A DNA stretch of 64,000 nt, from positions 67,463,741 to 67,527,740 of the forward strand of contig CM041465.1 in NCBI GenBank assembly GCA_023213395.1, in the 5' to 3' direction. The notes under the pieces were generated by a model. The model was not told the DNA's origin. It ran no database searches and saw nothing but the letters and a program-made list of their open reading frames with translations. This document shows, one piece after another, positions 11,579 through 22,718 of the stretch; positions within the stretch are counted from its first letter, which is position 1, and every line of letters starts with the position of its first letter. This DNA comes from Cycas panzhihuaensis (taxonomy: Eukaryota > Cycadophyta). Position numbers and translations under genes: made by a program.

Positions 11579-11841
11579 GGCACCTTGAGCCGTTTAATAG
11601 CCGCCCGGACCGACCACTCATGTGAGGTACGTATCACCATTATTTATTTTTTATATTTTTTCAAACTAACCTTAATTGTTGTGCAGCTAGGGTGATGGCG
11701 CCCGACGCCTCCCCGAATTCTCTATTTAAGGGTTGGAAATACCTCCCTGGTGTTTATTAACACCGCCACTCTATTGGAAATTGCCGTTGTACTCAAGATG
11801 AGAACGTCGTGATGTCCTGCTCTGCTCCTCTGGCTCCATCA
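11506..11841 (+). repeat. 3' LTR of Copia-P
   Basis: Aligns end to end with 3502-3836. The terminal TG has become TA, and about 11 other substitutions plus one 1-bp indel separate the two. Nearly all are transitions. Confidence 0.95.
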
Positions 11842-11846
11842 TTGAC
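11842..11846 (+). repeat. Target-site duplication of Copia-P, right copy
   Basis: TTGAC, identical to 3497-3501. Confidence 0.95.
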
Positions 11847-12422
11847 AAGAGTGCATAAGTTTAACTTTTCATTTCTACACTCAAGAGGAATAGTTGCTTT
11901 GACTGATTTTACAACTATTTGAGTTATGACCACAACAATTAGTAGCAGAAAACGGTTCTTGGTGGTAAGCATATTAAAAGTTTTTAAGTTTTCAAAGCAA
12001 TCCTTGTATTTATGCTAGATCAATTTAATGTATAAATTATGTTGTTGCAGTAGTTAGGTATCACATATACTTGAGGTTGGCATAAAATAATTGTGCTTGT
12101 TCCTCATTGGGTTGGTTGCAAGACCTCGTGGATAAGCCCTCATCACTCCTTTAATTGCAAAGGATGAGCATAATTTCCATTTGAAAAATCAAATGGAGCT
12201 TATTACAATGGTATGCATCTAAAAATAATATGTATTGGTAAGCATATATAAAAGTATAAAAAATACAACAATGTCCAATGTCTTAGAGGGCCCAACATCA
12301 CAACACTATTAATAATATCAAATACGGGTTAATAATTGTTAGAATTAATGTTTAAGAGTTTGTATTAGGACATAATTTAGGGTTATAATTTAATGTCGTA
12401 ATCCTACTATGTCCTATGGCTT

Positions 12423-12453
<31 letters not shown>

Positions 12454-12999
12454 ATAGGAAATTCGCACAAGTCAACATTTGGTGAATGCAATGTTCACAA
12501 TAGTTACAAAGTCTTTAATGTATAAGCAAGACGTACAAGATCACTTATTAGTTTAACGAATAATCTTGAGTTGTATTAATATCTATATCAGTATTGTATA
12601 TACAACAATTTAAAGTTCTTGATGAATTATAAAGAAATTTTGACTGTAGATCATTTCTACCTATGAAATATTATGTTGTAATTTTGTCACTAGATCATCT
12701 TTTTTATATTTGATCTTAGAGCTAAGTTCTTCCTATAGAAGAGTTAGTTTTACAATTCCATAATTTTTTATAGAGCTAGAAATTTGGTGGAACACAGTTG
12801 CTAGAGTTTGTAAATTTGTTAGAGGATTTTTGAAGTGTCAATGGAATTGTAAATTCTAAGGTATCATATTTGAAAGTTTATTTAGTTAGGTATACTATGA
12901 TTTTTAAAAAATAAAAAATATATATAAAATAGTGTAAAGTTTGTGTCAATTAAAAAAATCTATCGAAGAGATTTATTAAACTATTTTGGAATAGTAGAA
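11847..12999. other. No gene recognised; compound CA/TA microsatellite
   Basis: AT-rich flank of Copia-P. The only distinct feature is (CA)10 followed by a short TA run at 12423-12453. No protein motif or LTR was seen. Confidence 0.6.
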
Positions 13000-13341
13000 T
13001 GTTGGAAAAAGGAATTTATGAAGTAATCCTAGATTGGATTCACTTCTTAAAAAATAAAAGAAGGCTAAAATAAAAGTTGAATAAACAAAATTTCCCTAGG
13101 CACCAAGTTCTAAAATAAATTAGGATTAACCTAAAAGAATAAAATTTACAAAATGATTTACAGGTCTTCCTTATTTATAGGTTCTAATATGGCTTCTTAC
13201 TAAAAAAATAGCTTCAATAATAATATTACTAATAAAATATTAGTTTCGTATTAATTTAAAAATACCAACTCTATAATAATAATAACAAAACCAACTTCTA
13301 ATATAATACCAACTTCTCCTAAATAGATTATGATCACTACA
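13000..13341 (-). repeat. Left (3') LTR of the gypsy-like shell element
   Basis: On the plus strand it begins TGTTGGAAAAAGG and ends GATCACTACA. It shares CCTAGG(C/A)ACCAA, the AAATAAATTA-GATTAAC region and CCAACTTCT(C/T)CTAAATA with 34935-35265. A minus-strand purine-rich tract (GAAGGTGAGATGGAT) lies directly outside, as expected for a 3' LTR. Confidence 0.55.
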
Positions 13342-13924
13342 ATCCATCTCACCTTCAAGGAATACTTCACCCACAAAGTATTACAACCTTGTTACTTGAA
13401 GTTGGAGCATGCATTTGCTTGTGCATATCTCTAATCCTTCACCTACATTGGCATAGTATCATAGATTTTTTATTCTTCTTTATTTTATTTTCTATATCCT
13501 CTTATTATATTTTATACTACTCTATTAGGATTTACTTTTATATGTGACTCTTTGTAATCAATCTTGAGACTTGCATGCTTTAAGGTCATATTTCCTACTT
13601 GTATATTGTGTCCACTTATACTTATCCTTAAGGGAAAATTAAGAAAATATGGGGGAAAGACATGCATCATGGAAATTGTATTGAGGAGATGGATTTTAGG
13701 AATAAGTAATATGAGTGTACGTATGGAATTACATGTAAGAAACATACAATGTGAAGTATATATTGCATGAGGGAAGATATATGTGGATATATATTAAAGA
13801 TAGGTAACTAAAAAGCATAAGCCACAGATAAGTTGTATCAAGGGAAAAACTAGGTGGAAAGTATGTATGAATGGAGAATGTGATATATGACAATTAAGTT
13901 CATAAAATAAAATGAATTTATGGG

Positions 13925-13929
13925 TGATG
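13925..13929 (-). repeat. Target-site duplication of Copia-B, left copy
   Basis: TGATG, repeated exactly at 33320-33324. Confidence 0.9.
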
Positions 13930-14286
13930 TGTTGGAAGCAAGGTATAGAGTGGGAGATTATATTAGTAAGTGAATAGTTATAAAGTGAAAATTAAACTTC
14001 TGAATAATATGTTGGTAGTGTTAAAAAATACTAGGGAGGTATTCCCACCCCATTTATAGGCAAATTTGGGGAGGTAGAAAGTGCCTCAACCTAACACAAT
14101 CAAAATTCAAAATAATATTAAAAATATTGAATAATAATTAAATATATACCTCAAAGTAGATGTATCAGCTCCTTTGGTGACTTGTAGTGGCTACTAGGTG
14201 GCCCGAGGTGTCCTAATGAGGGCCAAGGTGGCTTTGAGAGACCCTAGGTGCACATTAGCATGGAAACATTGGGTATTATCCTAACA
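13930..14286 (-). repeat. 3' LTR of Copia-B
   Basis: On the minus strand it starts TGTTAGGATAATACCC and ends with the complement of TGTTGGAAGC. It aligns with 32963-33319 over 357 bp without net length change. Confidence 0.93.
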
Positions 14287-16190
14287 TTCGCATCCATAAT
14301 GACTAATGTGAAGAAATCCTAATTTATCTCTGAATTTCTAAAATTTGACTTTGCCCAATGCTTTTGTGAAGATATCTAGTGCTTACTCTTGAGTGCTACA
14401 ATATGCTAATTTAATCTCTTCTGTTTGCACTAACTCTTGAATAAAGTGGTGATGTATCTCAATATATTTTGTTCTGCCATGGAAAATTAGATTCTTTGCC
14501 ATCTATATTGTACTCTGATTGTCATACCAAATTCTTGTGGGGCCTTTCTATTTTAGCTGAAAAGTCTTGGATTACTCTTTCCAACCATACTGTTTCATAT
14601 ACACCAGCAACTGCTACTGTACACTCTAATTCAGCTATATATAGAGAAGTTATTTTTTTTTTCTTGGTGCTCCATGTTATAGCTACTGATCCCATATTAA
14701 ATATATAACCTGAAGTTGATTTTCTGTCATTGATGTCACCTGCCTAATTTAAATCTATATAACCTATTAACCAGAATTTTGATGAAGCATTATAATATAA
14801 CCCATATTCTGAAGTACCTTTGAGATAACGAAGAATTCTTTTGCCTACTTGCTAATGAGTGCTCTTTGGATCTTGCAAGAATCTAGATATGATACTAATT
14901 GAATGTGTTATATTAGGTTGAGTGGATGTCAAATAGATCAATCTACTGATTAGTTGTCTGTAGAATGTAGGATTGACTGATATAGAATCATCTAATTTGG
15001 AGAGATTAATTCCTATTTATACTAGAGTTGCCAATGATTTACAATCATTCATCCTAAACTTTTGTAATAGATCCAGGGTATATTTTTATTGGGAGATGAA
15101 GATGCCATTCTTATCTTGCCATACTTCCAAACCTAGGAAGTAATGCATTAGTCCCAATTCTATCATTTTAAACTCTTTACACATAACTTTCTTAAAGTGT
15201 CACAACAAATATGAGTCATTTCTAATATAGACAACATCATTCATATAGAGTCCTATAATTAAGATAGAGTCTCTATTGATTTGGACGTAGAGAATGGGGT
15301 CTGCTTGAGATCTTCCAAAGCCTTAATCTCTAAAGTATTTATCTATTTAGGAATACCAGGCCCTGGGTGCCTATTTTAATCTATAAAGTGCCTTTTTAAG
15401 TTTGTACACTTTGTTTTCTACCCCCCTGACTTCAAAACCCAGGGGTTAAGTGGTATAAATATCCTCTTCAATATAACCATTAAGAAATGCACTTTTAATG
15501 TCCATTCGATATACTTTCTATCATATTTGGGTGGCCAAACTCATCATTATCTGAACTATTTCCATCTAAGCAATGGAGGCAAATGTTTCATTGTAATCAA
15601 TGCCTTTTTTTTGGGCATAACCCTTAGCAACCAATCTAGCTTTGTATTTATCGATTGACCCATCCAAGTAAAACTTAGTTTTATAGATCTATTTAGTGCC
15701 AATTACCTTTTTATTTAGATGTAAATTAACCAATTCCAAAGTGTCATGTTTAATAATAGAATGGTATTCATCTTGCATTACTTTTTTCTAAGATGCATGT
15801 TCATTGGCCTCATCAAAAGTTTGAGGCTCATGGGAATCCAATACTTTACTCATGAGGGTAAAATTTATCCTATGCGAGCGAGCGGATCTTTGAGTGTTGT
15901 CTAATATGTTGCATACATCATGATTCCATTGAACCCATTTTAGAAGATTTTATGGTGAAGGTTGAGAGGAGGTTCCCTCCCCACTAGGTTTATTGATAAC
16001 TCATCTAGAGTCAAACATAAAAGCCACATACTTTGATTTAGATGATTTATTAAAATTTATTACTACTTCTTTCTTCTTTTTTTGAGTATTTTGATAATAA
16101 GCATCTTCCTAAAATTTAACATCTCTACTCAACATGACCCTCTTTGACTTAAGATCATAAACTTTGTACAATTTGGAGGTTTTGCTATAG
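14287..16190 (-). pseudogene. pol: Copia-B reverse transcriptase and RNase H
   Basis: Starting from the RT entry motif LDSHEPQTFDEANEHAS (about 15840), the minus strand gives [32 protein letters not shown] and KALYRLK-APRAWYS with scattered stops. The catalytic box reads YMND (about 15215) where other copies have YVDD or YMDD, so the first catalytic aspartate is changed to asparagine. RNase H follows with AGDINDRKSTSGY (about 14740) and a degraded IFTKAL-like tail at about 14340. The stops are mostly TAG or TAA at Gln or Trp positions. Confidence 0.9.
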
Positions 16191-16430
16191 CCAAGAAATA
16201 TACATTTGATACTATGGTAATCTAACTTGGATCTCCTTTAGTTAGGGACATGTGCATATGCTAAGCACCCAAAGACTCTTAGGTGATGAATGTTTGGTTT
16301 ATAGTTGGTCCAAGTTTCTTCAGGTGTTTTCCACCTTAAGGGTTTGGTGGAGCACCTATTGAGAAGATAAACAGATGTATGAACTGCTTCTATCCAAAAT
16401 TCATGACCCAAATTCTTATCCTTCAACATG
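16191..16430 (-). pseudogene. pol: Copia-B integrase C-terminal segment
   Basis: The 63-codon open stretch begins MLKDKNLGHEFWIEAVH and contains VYLLNRCSTKPLRWKTPEE and VFGCLAYAHVP. It is collinear with 9395-9590 of Copia-P. Its upstream end is cut by the chromovirus at 16431. The protein continues at 22719. Confidence 0.92.
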
Positions 16431-16435
16431 TACCT
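16431..16435 (+). repeat. Target-site duplication of the chromovirus, left copy
   Basis: TACCT, repeated at 22714-22718. It interrupts the Copia-B integrase frame between the residues matching MAR and MLKDK of Copia-P. Confidence 0.93.
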
Positions 16436-16812
16436 TGTAACATAACCTCACCTTTCCTTAGCAAGAGGAAACCACTAACAAGTAAGGATGGACTGCTAAG
16501 TCATCCAATAAGATGTAAGGCCGCTAGGGCCACCAATAGAGTTATGTGTATGGACCGCTAAGTCGTCCAATAAAATGTAAGGCCGCTAGGGCCACCAATA
16601 GAATCATTAAGGATGAAGACCCCTACTTGTGTATTTAAAGGGTTAAACTACTCATAATGTTATTGAGTATGATATCTTGAAAGGAGAAAGTACTTCGGTA
16701 CTCATTTTGGTGACTTATTTTCTGTGATCTGTTTGCGCATTCGTGTTATTTGGCTTCAATTTTTGCTAAGTATCAATTCCACGAGCCCCGATTGCTGAGA
16801 AGGAACGGTCCA
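16436..16812 (+). repeat. 5' LTR of the chromovirus
   Basis: Starts TGTAACATAACC and ends GAACGGTCCA. A TATTTAAA box lies at 16632-16639. U3 holds an imperfect direct repeat of about 68 bp: GGATGGAC(T/C)GCTAAGT and GTATGGACCGCTAAGT, each followed by CGCTAGGGCCACCAATAGA. Confidence 0.95.
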
Positions 16813-16814
16813 AG

Positions 16815-16826
16815 TGGTATTAGAGC
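16815..16826 (+). other. Primer-binding site of the chromovirus
   Basis: TGGTATTAGAGC lies two bases after the LTR. It matches the initiator tRNA-Met PBS with one C-to-T change. Confidence 0.88.
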
Positions 16827-17819
16827 TGCGTTCGTGATCGTGGGAAGCTACCCGAAATAGTAAAAAAAAATTTCCTGTATGATTGAGTACTCTCTCTACC
16901 TAGGTAGAGATTGAGGAAAAACCTTTACTCAGTACTCTTTCCAAGAAGATTGAGGAACGGTAGCAGGACAGATTAGAGGTCACGAAGCAAAGGGGAATTT
17001 CGACCTTCAGGTACTGCAAGCAATTTATTTCTTCTATATTTAATTTAATTTTTTAGTTTTTTTTTCTGTATTAGGTTATAGTCCAAGGGTAGATAACACC
17101 GCTGGGTGGCTACCCTTTGTGGCATTTCCCACCTCTCCTTTCTAGGTAGATACCACCGCGTATACCCCCTTTAGGATTCCAAAACCCTCCCTAGTGCAGG
17201 TAACCTATTGGTTGCTGAAGTCTTGTGGTGCAGTGGTTAACGGTTAGCGCCATGAAGTTACCTGCCCCAACCTCTGTATCAGAAGTTTATTGGCAAGCCC
17301 ATAAGACCAAGCACACCTTATTCTGCAGTAGGTAGGACACATCCGTCCGCTTTCCTTGCCCTAGCCTTAGTCACAAGCCATTGACTGCCTGAATTTAAAA
17401 CTTGTCAGAACAGTCAAGCCTCTCTATAAAAAAAAAAAAAAAAAAAAAAAAAAAGACCTTATAACTTATATACCCTAACTTGATCAGCATCTTGTAAGGG
17501 TCATTTTACACTAGGTTAGTCTATACCCCCATTTTCATCCTTTTTGTACTGGTGGGCCCCACCACTCCAAATTTACCTTAAAACTCATACATCCCATTTC
17601 GATAAGTTTTTTGTGCTCTTTCTAGTAGACTAAATATCCTGCTTATGTAATTCTGGGGTCAACAGGCTATAGACACCCCACATTCCCTTATTTTGCCCCT
17701 TTCCTTTCCATATAGCAACTCCCTATTCTTCTATCCCATTCTTTCTTGAATCTGTCCCACTTCGTTTTTTCCCTTCTTTCTACTTACTCCTGCTTCTTTA
17801 ATCCCTTTCCTCAACTTCA
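16827..17819 (+). other. Leader of the chromovirus
   Basis: About 1 kb between PBS and gag without a recognisable protein. It contains a possible SINE ending in a 27-nt A-tract. Confidence 0.7.
17215..17454 (+). mobile_element. Possible tRNA-derived SINE
   Basis: GTGGTGCAGTGGTTAACGGT near 17225 resembles the pol III A box and the start of plant Au-like SINEs. The segment ends in 27 consecutive A (17428-17454). No good B box and no TSD were found, so the call is tentative. An A-tract alone inside a gypsy leader could have another origin. Confidence 0.3.
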
Positions 17820-18980
17820 ATGGCAAAAAATCAAACAGAAAAAATTTCTGAGTTGACCAATGATTTGTCTAACTTCAAAATAGAGGTCAGCGATAAACTT
17901 AGTAACATACCTACCAAATCTGACCTGGTCGACACCAAGAATAATATTATTAAACTAGTTCAACAGTGGTTATCACCCCATGCCCAAAGCACAGGAGCTT
18001 CTACCTCAACGGGTAACCAACCTCCCCCTTCTCCAGGAAGCAATGCACATACAGGAGGTTCTCCACCAAGACAACCGTTTTTCCACCACAAGATCAACAT
18101 TCCTACCTTTGATCTAGATGTGAATAGAGAGTGCACTCGAAGCTGGATTAATAAGTTAGAATCCTACTTCACTCTCCACCTGATGTCAGAAGAGGACCAA
18201 CTCTTATACGCTTCCATTCATTTGGACAGTCGAGCTCACCATTGGTTCAACTGGTGGAAGCGGGAATATCCCTCTCACCAAACTTGGTCGCACTTCAATA
18301 GTTGTTTCTTCGAACAATACAAAGATACATGGAGTCAATCTTTTTTCACACAACTCACCCTTAGCGGACATCAATCAGAGAAGCTTATATGGATGAATTT
18401 CAAGCTTTATATAATCGCACGCCACAAAGCCAAAACTTGGACAAACAAACAGTGATTGATATTTATGTAGCGGGACTTTAAGACTGTATTCAGATGAGAT
18501 TAAAGACAATGGCAATTTACTCCCTTCAGGAAGCTTTCAAGTGGGTACATGCAGTAGAAGCTGAGTTTGCAGTGATGCACCCTCGCCATTCGACGGGATA
18601 ACTCTTGGTTCTCACGTACTCGACAAGCAGATCTCCAGCGACCTCGACCTCGATTTGACGATGCTTCTCGTCCTCAAGCTGACTTCACACGCCCTCGACC
18701 ATGACAGGATGATTCTCGTCCACCTATGGATCGCCAGAATGAGGATACATCCACCAAAAGAGTCCAGATTTCTGAAGCTGAAGCACAACGTCAACTTGAG
18801 GCCGACCTTTGTATGCAGTGTGCAGAAAAGTGGACTTCCGGTCATGGTCATTTTTGCAAGGCACGGCGTATGGTTTTCTCCATTGACCCATCCCTCCCCT
18901 CTGACAATCCCCCTGATTCTAACTCTCCGACTGTGAGGTCGATGATGATACCCATGATGATCCCGCACTGCACTCCAACC
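17820..18980 (+). pseudogene. gag: Chromovirus gag with zinc knuckle
   Basis: Gag starts MAKNQTEKISELTNDLSNF, a coiled-coil-like N terminus, followed by a Ser/Pro/Gly-rich linker. The retrotransposon capsid domain follows (HKINIPTFDLDVNRECTRSW, LYASIHLDSRAHHWFNWW, about 18090-18290). A frameshift near 18375 is followed by MDEFQALYNRTPQSQNLDKQ. A TAA interrupts the AGL-DCIQ motif near 18480. The zinc knuckle CMQCAEKWTSGHGHFC (about 18815-18860) has the widened spacing seen in chromoviruses. The first ATG of the long open frame is taken as the start. Confidence 0.85.
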
Positions 18981-18999
18981 TGAAGTATCTATATCCATT

Positions 19000-19372
19000 G
19001 TCACTACCTCCTCCTGCCCTGAACCCCTAAGAGTTAGAGGCTTTCTCCACAAGACTCCAATATCTATCTTGATTGACGGTGGCACGTCACTTAACTTCAT
19101 TGATATTTCGATTGCTAGACAACTTAACCTATATATCGTCCCAAAAACTGGCTTCACATGCTCTCTACCAGGGTACCAGAAACTCCATTGTGCAGGTGTT
19201 ATCAAAAACCTCCAAGTCTAAATTAGCTCATACCTTTTAGTATCAGACTTCTATGCCTTGTCAATAGGAGGATCTGATGTCATCTTAGGGATTCAATGGT
19301 TGCAAACACTAGGGACTTATAGCACGAACAACTCACCTACAAATCCATTCACTGCTTTCAAAGACCACATGG
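19000..19372 (+). pseudogene. pol: Chromovirus protease
   Basis: The active-site region reads ILIDGGTSLNFID (about 19063-19100), the DGG-type variant common in plant chromoviruses. It is followed by GSDVILGIQWLQTLGTY (about 19270-19320), the ILG motif of the second half. A TAA interrupts the middle, near 19220. The longer antisense reading frame over this region (19205-18612) has no protein features. Confidence 0.8.
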
Positions 19373-20980
19373 GGTGAAACCACAAAATTTACGGAATGCA
19401 ATCCCCCCGAACCAAGTGGTCTCTCCTGGATGCATGAAACGCCATCTTCAATCTCACTTAGGGTATATAGTCTACCTCAATAATATTCAAATCGAACCAC
19501 AAATTCATCGACATATCCAGGATGTCATTACCCAATATGAACAAGTATTTGCCCCTCTGCCTGCCACCACCCCTCCTGACAGCAGTTTCTTTCATACAAT
19601 TGACCTCCAATCTAACCATGACCCTATCAGCCTTCGACCTTACCGAAACTCATAGTTCCAAAAGAATGAAATCGAGAAACTCACAAATGAACTCCTTGAC
19701 ATGGGCATAATCCAACCTAGTAAAAGCCCCTATGCATTTCAATTGTCTTAGTTTGGAAGAAGGATGGCTCCTTTTGCCTCTGTGTTGACTATAGGGAATT
19801 AAATAAGATTACCATAAAAAATAAGTTTCCCACCCCTCACATAGATGACATGCTAGATGAAATCCATGGTGCAACCATATTTTCTAAGTTAGACCTCCAA
19901 TCTGGTTATTACCAAATCCCAATTGCCCCACAAGATTGTCATAAGACAGCATTTCGCACACATCATGGCCATTTTGAGTTTTGAGCAATGCCCTTTGGCC
20001 TTTGTAATGCCCCAGCAACCTTCCAAGCTCTCATGAATAGAATCTTTGGGCCCTACCTTCGAAAGTTTGTCATAGTTTTCTTTGACGACATTCTTATTTA
20101 TAGTGCCTGCCTAGATCTCCATATCCAACACTTAGAAATTGTTCTTCAAATATTGCAGAACCACCAACTCTATGCAAAACTATCTAAGTGTGAGTTCGGA
20201 CAATCAAAACTCAAATATTTGGGCCATATCATATCATCAGAAGGGGTACGTGTAGATCCTGACAAAATATCGGTCATCACAACGTGGCCAACACCTACCA
20301 CTCTTACCCAACTACGAGTATTTCTTGGGCTCACAAGGTTTTATTGACACTTTGTGTGTAACTATGCAACTCTTGCCACCCCATTAACTAACCTCCTTCG
20401 TAAAGAGGCTTTTCAATGGTCTCCCGAAGTAGAGGCTGCCTTTGCCCACCTTAAGGTTGTAATGACCTCCACTCCGATCCTCATCACTCCTGATTTTAAC
20501 CAACCCTTCCAACTTGAATGCGATGCTTCAGGGTTTGGTTTAGGTGCTATCCTAATGCAAGACTCTCATCCCATTGCATTTGAAAGCCGAAAATTAAAAG
20601 ATCACGAGCTTCACCTCTCTACATATCAGAAAGAAATGAAGGCTATTCTCCATGCTATTGATAAATAGTGGCATTATCTCTTAGGCTCTAAGTTCACTAT
20701 TCTTATAGATCATCGTAGCCTCCATAATTTATTGACTCAGCCAGTCTTGTCAGAAGAACAAGCTAAGTGGATTCATCGATTACAAGTCTTTGACTTCTCA
20801 ATAGCATATAAAAAAGGTAAAGACAATGCAGTGGCAGATGCTCTTTCACGTCTCCATCCTAACGACAATGGTCTGAACCCAAGCCTCCATGCCATCAAGA
20901 ACCCCAACCCCTTTGGCTCGATGAACTATGTGTTGAAAATCAAGCCCACCAGACTATCCTAATTGAGGGAAAAGTTCTCA
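19373..20980 (+). pseudogene. pol: Chromovirus reverse transcriptase and RNase H
   Basis: The RT entry motif LRPYRNS (about 19645) is followed by VDYRELNKITIKNKFP and LDLQSGYYQIPIA with one frameshift near 19740. Next are AMPFGLCNAPATFQALMN and the catalytic FFDDILIYS (about 20080). KLSKCEFGQ and LGHIISSEGVRVDPDKI follow. RNase H has FQLECDASGFGLGAILMQ, IAFESRKL and a YKKGKDNAVADALSRL end (about 20810-20860). In-frame stops occur before AMPFGL, after LTRFY and after AIDK. Catalytic residues are retained. Confidence 0.92.
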
Positions 20981-22336
20981 CCCATAAAGGTTGGTCAACC
21001 TTCAACAATCATCTCCTCTACCACAATCGTATCTTTGTCCATCCCTCCTCCTCATTCATCCCTAAAATCCTAATGGAATACCACTCATCTCCCTTGGTGG
21101 CCACTGCTTCGATAAGACTTATCGACTGATTCTGCAGACTTCTTTTGGCCCCACATGAAGACCACCATATTCACCTTCAGACGAATGTGACACCTGTCAA
21201 CGAAATAAAGTAGAGACCAAACCTCTCCCTGGCCTTCTTCAAGCATTAAATATTCCGCAAGGTAAGTGGCAAGATATTGCCATGGACTTCATCACGGGCC
21301 TACCACCATCTGCCGGGTTTGACTCCATTTGGGTAATCATTGATCGATTAACCAAGTACTCACACTTTCTCCCAGTGCACACCTCCTATTCATCCTCCCG
21401 TCTCACTGACTTATACGTCCAATTCATATTTTGCCTCCATGGGTTTCCATCATCTATCGTTTGTGACCGCGACCCTAAGTTTACCAGCTCCTTTTGGCAA
21501 GAACTCTTTAAGGCCGTTGGAACCTCCTTTAACATGAGCTCTGCCTACCACCCACAAACAGATGGCCAATCTGAGGTTCTAAACAAAACTTTAGAAACTT
21601 ATCTACGTTGCTTTGCTTCAGAACATCAAGCTAAGTGGACCTCATGGCTTGCCCTGGCCGAGTATTGGTATAACTCCTCCCATCATTCTGCCATTGGTAT
21701 GTCCCCCTTTTTGGCTCTTTATGGCTACCACCCACCTTCTCACCATACCCTAGCTACAATTTTAGAATAGCTTCAGGCAACAAAAGCTTCAAGAAATGGA
21801 TCAAATCTTGCATGCCCTTCGACAAAATCTAGCTAGTTCTCGAAATCGAATGAAGCAGCTAGCAGACTGCCACCGATCTGATAGATCCTTTGATATTGGA
21901 GATCTAGTATACCTCTACCTCCAACCTTATAAGCAACAATCACTCAAGTCCCATCAAGGGCATAAACTAAGCCCCTGCTACTATGGCCCTTATAAGATCC
22001 TGCACAAAATTGGTGAAGTTGCTTATGCCCTTGAACTCCTCCCAAACACTAATATTCATAATGTCTTCCACGTATCCTGCCTAAAGAAATACCTTGGAGC
22101 TAAAGTTACACCCCACACAACCCTTCCTATTCTCTCTGAAGAACAAACTCTTACAGTTCCTCATGATAAAATCCTTACCAGTCGCCAGCGCCACCTCCAG
22201 AATCGTACTATTTCTGAACACTTGGTATAGTGGGTCAGCTGCGATGCTGATGAAGCTACTTGGGAGTCGAAAGAGTTCATCCAGAAACATCCTCATCTCC
22301 AACGCTGCGAGGACTCAGCGTCTCAGGGGGGGGACC
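20981..22336 (+). pseudogene. pol: Chromovirus integrase with GPY/F module and chromodomain
   Basis: The zinc-binding region has EYHSSP-GGH and CDTCQRNK with a 1-nt deletion between them (about 21080-21215). The core has D in MDFITGLP (about 21285), D in VCDRDPKF (about 21465) and E in DGQSEVLNKTLE (about 21570), all present. A stop after ATILE (21768-21770) precedes the GPY/F part (CYYGPYKILHKIGEVAYALEL, about 21980). The chromodomain follows (about 22165-22320), with a TAG inside HLV-W and then EATWESKEF. The protein ends just before the PPT. Confidence 0.92.
22322..22336 (+). other. Polypurine tract of the chromovirus
   Basis: A run of eight G within CTCAGGGGGGGGACC lies immediately before the 3' LTR. 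Confidence 0.85.
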
Positions 22337-22713
22337 TGTAACATAACCTCACATTTCCTTAGCAAGAGGAAACCACTAACAAGTAAGGATGGACCGTTAA
22401 GTCATCCAATAAGATGTAAGGCCGCTAGGGCCACCAATAGAGTTATGTGTATGGACCGCTAAGTCGTCCAATAAAATGTAAGGCCGCTAGGGCCACCAAT
22501 AGAATCATTAAGGATGAAGACCCCTACTTGTGTATTTAAAGGGTTAAACTACTCATAATGTTATTGAGTATGATATCTTGAAAGGAGAAAGTACTTCGAT
22601 ACTCATTTTGGTGACTTATTTTCTGTGATCTATTTGCGCATTCGTGTTATTTGGCTTCAATTTCTGCTAAGCATCAATTCCACGAGCCCCGATTGCTGAG
22701 AAGGAACGGTCCA
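22337..22713 (+). repeat. 3' LTR of the chromovirus
   Basis: 377 bp, about 7 differences from 16436-16812 (six transitions, one transversion). Confidence 0.95.
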
Positions 22714-22718
22714 TACCT
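22714..22718 (+). repeat. Target-site duplication of the chromovirus, right copy
   Basis: TACCT, identical to 16431-16435. Confidence 0.93.

Larger units (their letters stand above)
3502..11841 (+). mobile_element. Structurally complete Ty1/copia element (Copia-P)
   Basis: All structural hallmarks of an LTR retrotransposon are present. They are two LTRs (335 and 336 bp), a PBS complementary to initiator tRNA-Met, a 3.4-kb leader, gag, protease, integrase, RT and RNase H in Copia order, a PPT, and a perfect 5-bp TSD. The total length is 8340 bp. The LTRs differ at about 12 positions plus one indel, almost all transitions. The single gag-pol reading frame is broken by at least six frameshifts or stops, so the copy is dead. 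Copia-B is a sister family with the same layout. Confidence 0.96.
16436..22713 (+). mobile_element. Complete Ty3/gypsy chromovirus inserted in Copia-B
   Basis: This 6278-bp element has two LTRs of exactly 377 bp, a tRNA-Met-type PBS, gag, protease, RT, RNase H, integrase, GPY/F and chromodomain in gypsy order, a PPT of eight Gs, and TSD TACCT. The LTRs differ at about 7 positions, making it the youngest datable insertion here. Many in-frame stops, most explicable by C-to-T change, and a few frameshifts make it non-coding. The chromodomain and zinc-knuckle type place it among plant chromoviruses, perhaps Reina- or Tekay-like; the clade is not settled. Confidence 0.96.

Noticed and set aside
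18612-19205. 197-codon antisense open frame across the chromovirus gag/protease
   Set aside because: It lies opposite recognisable Gag, zinc-knuckle and protease motifs, shows no protein features of its own, and is explained by composition on the reverse strand.
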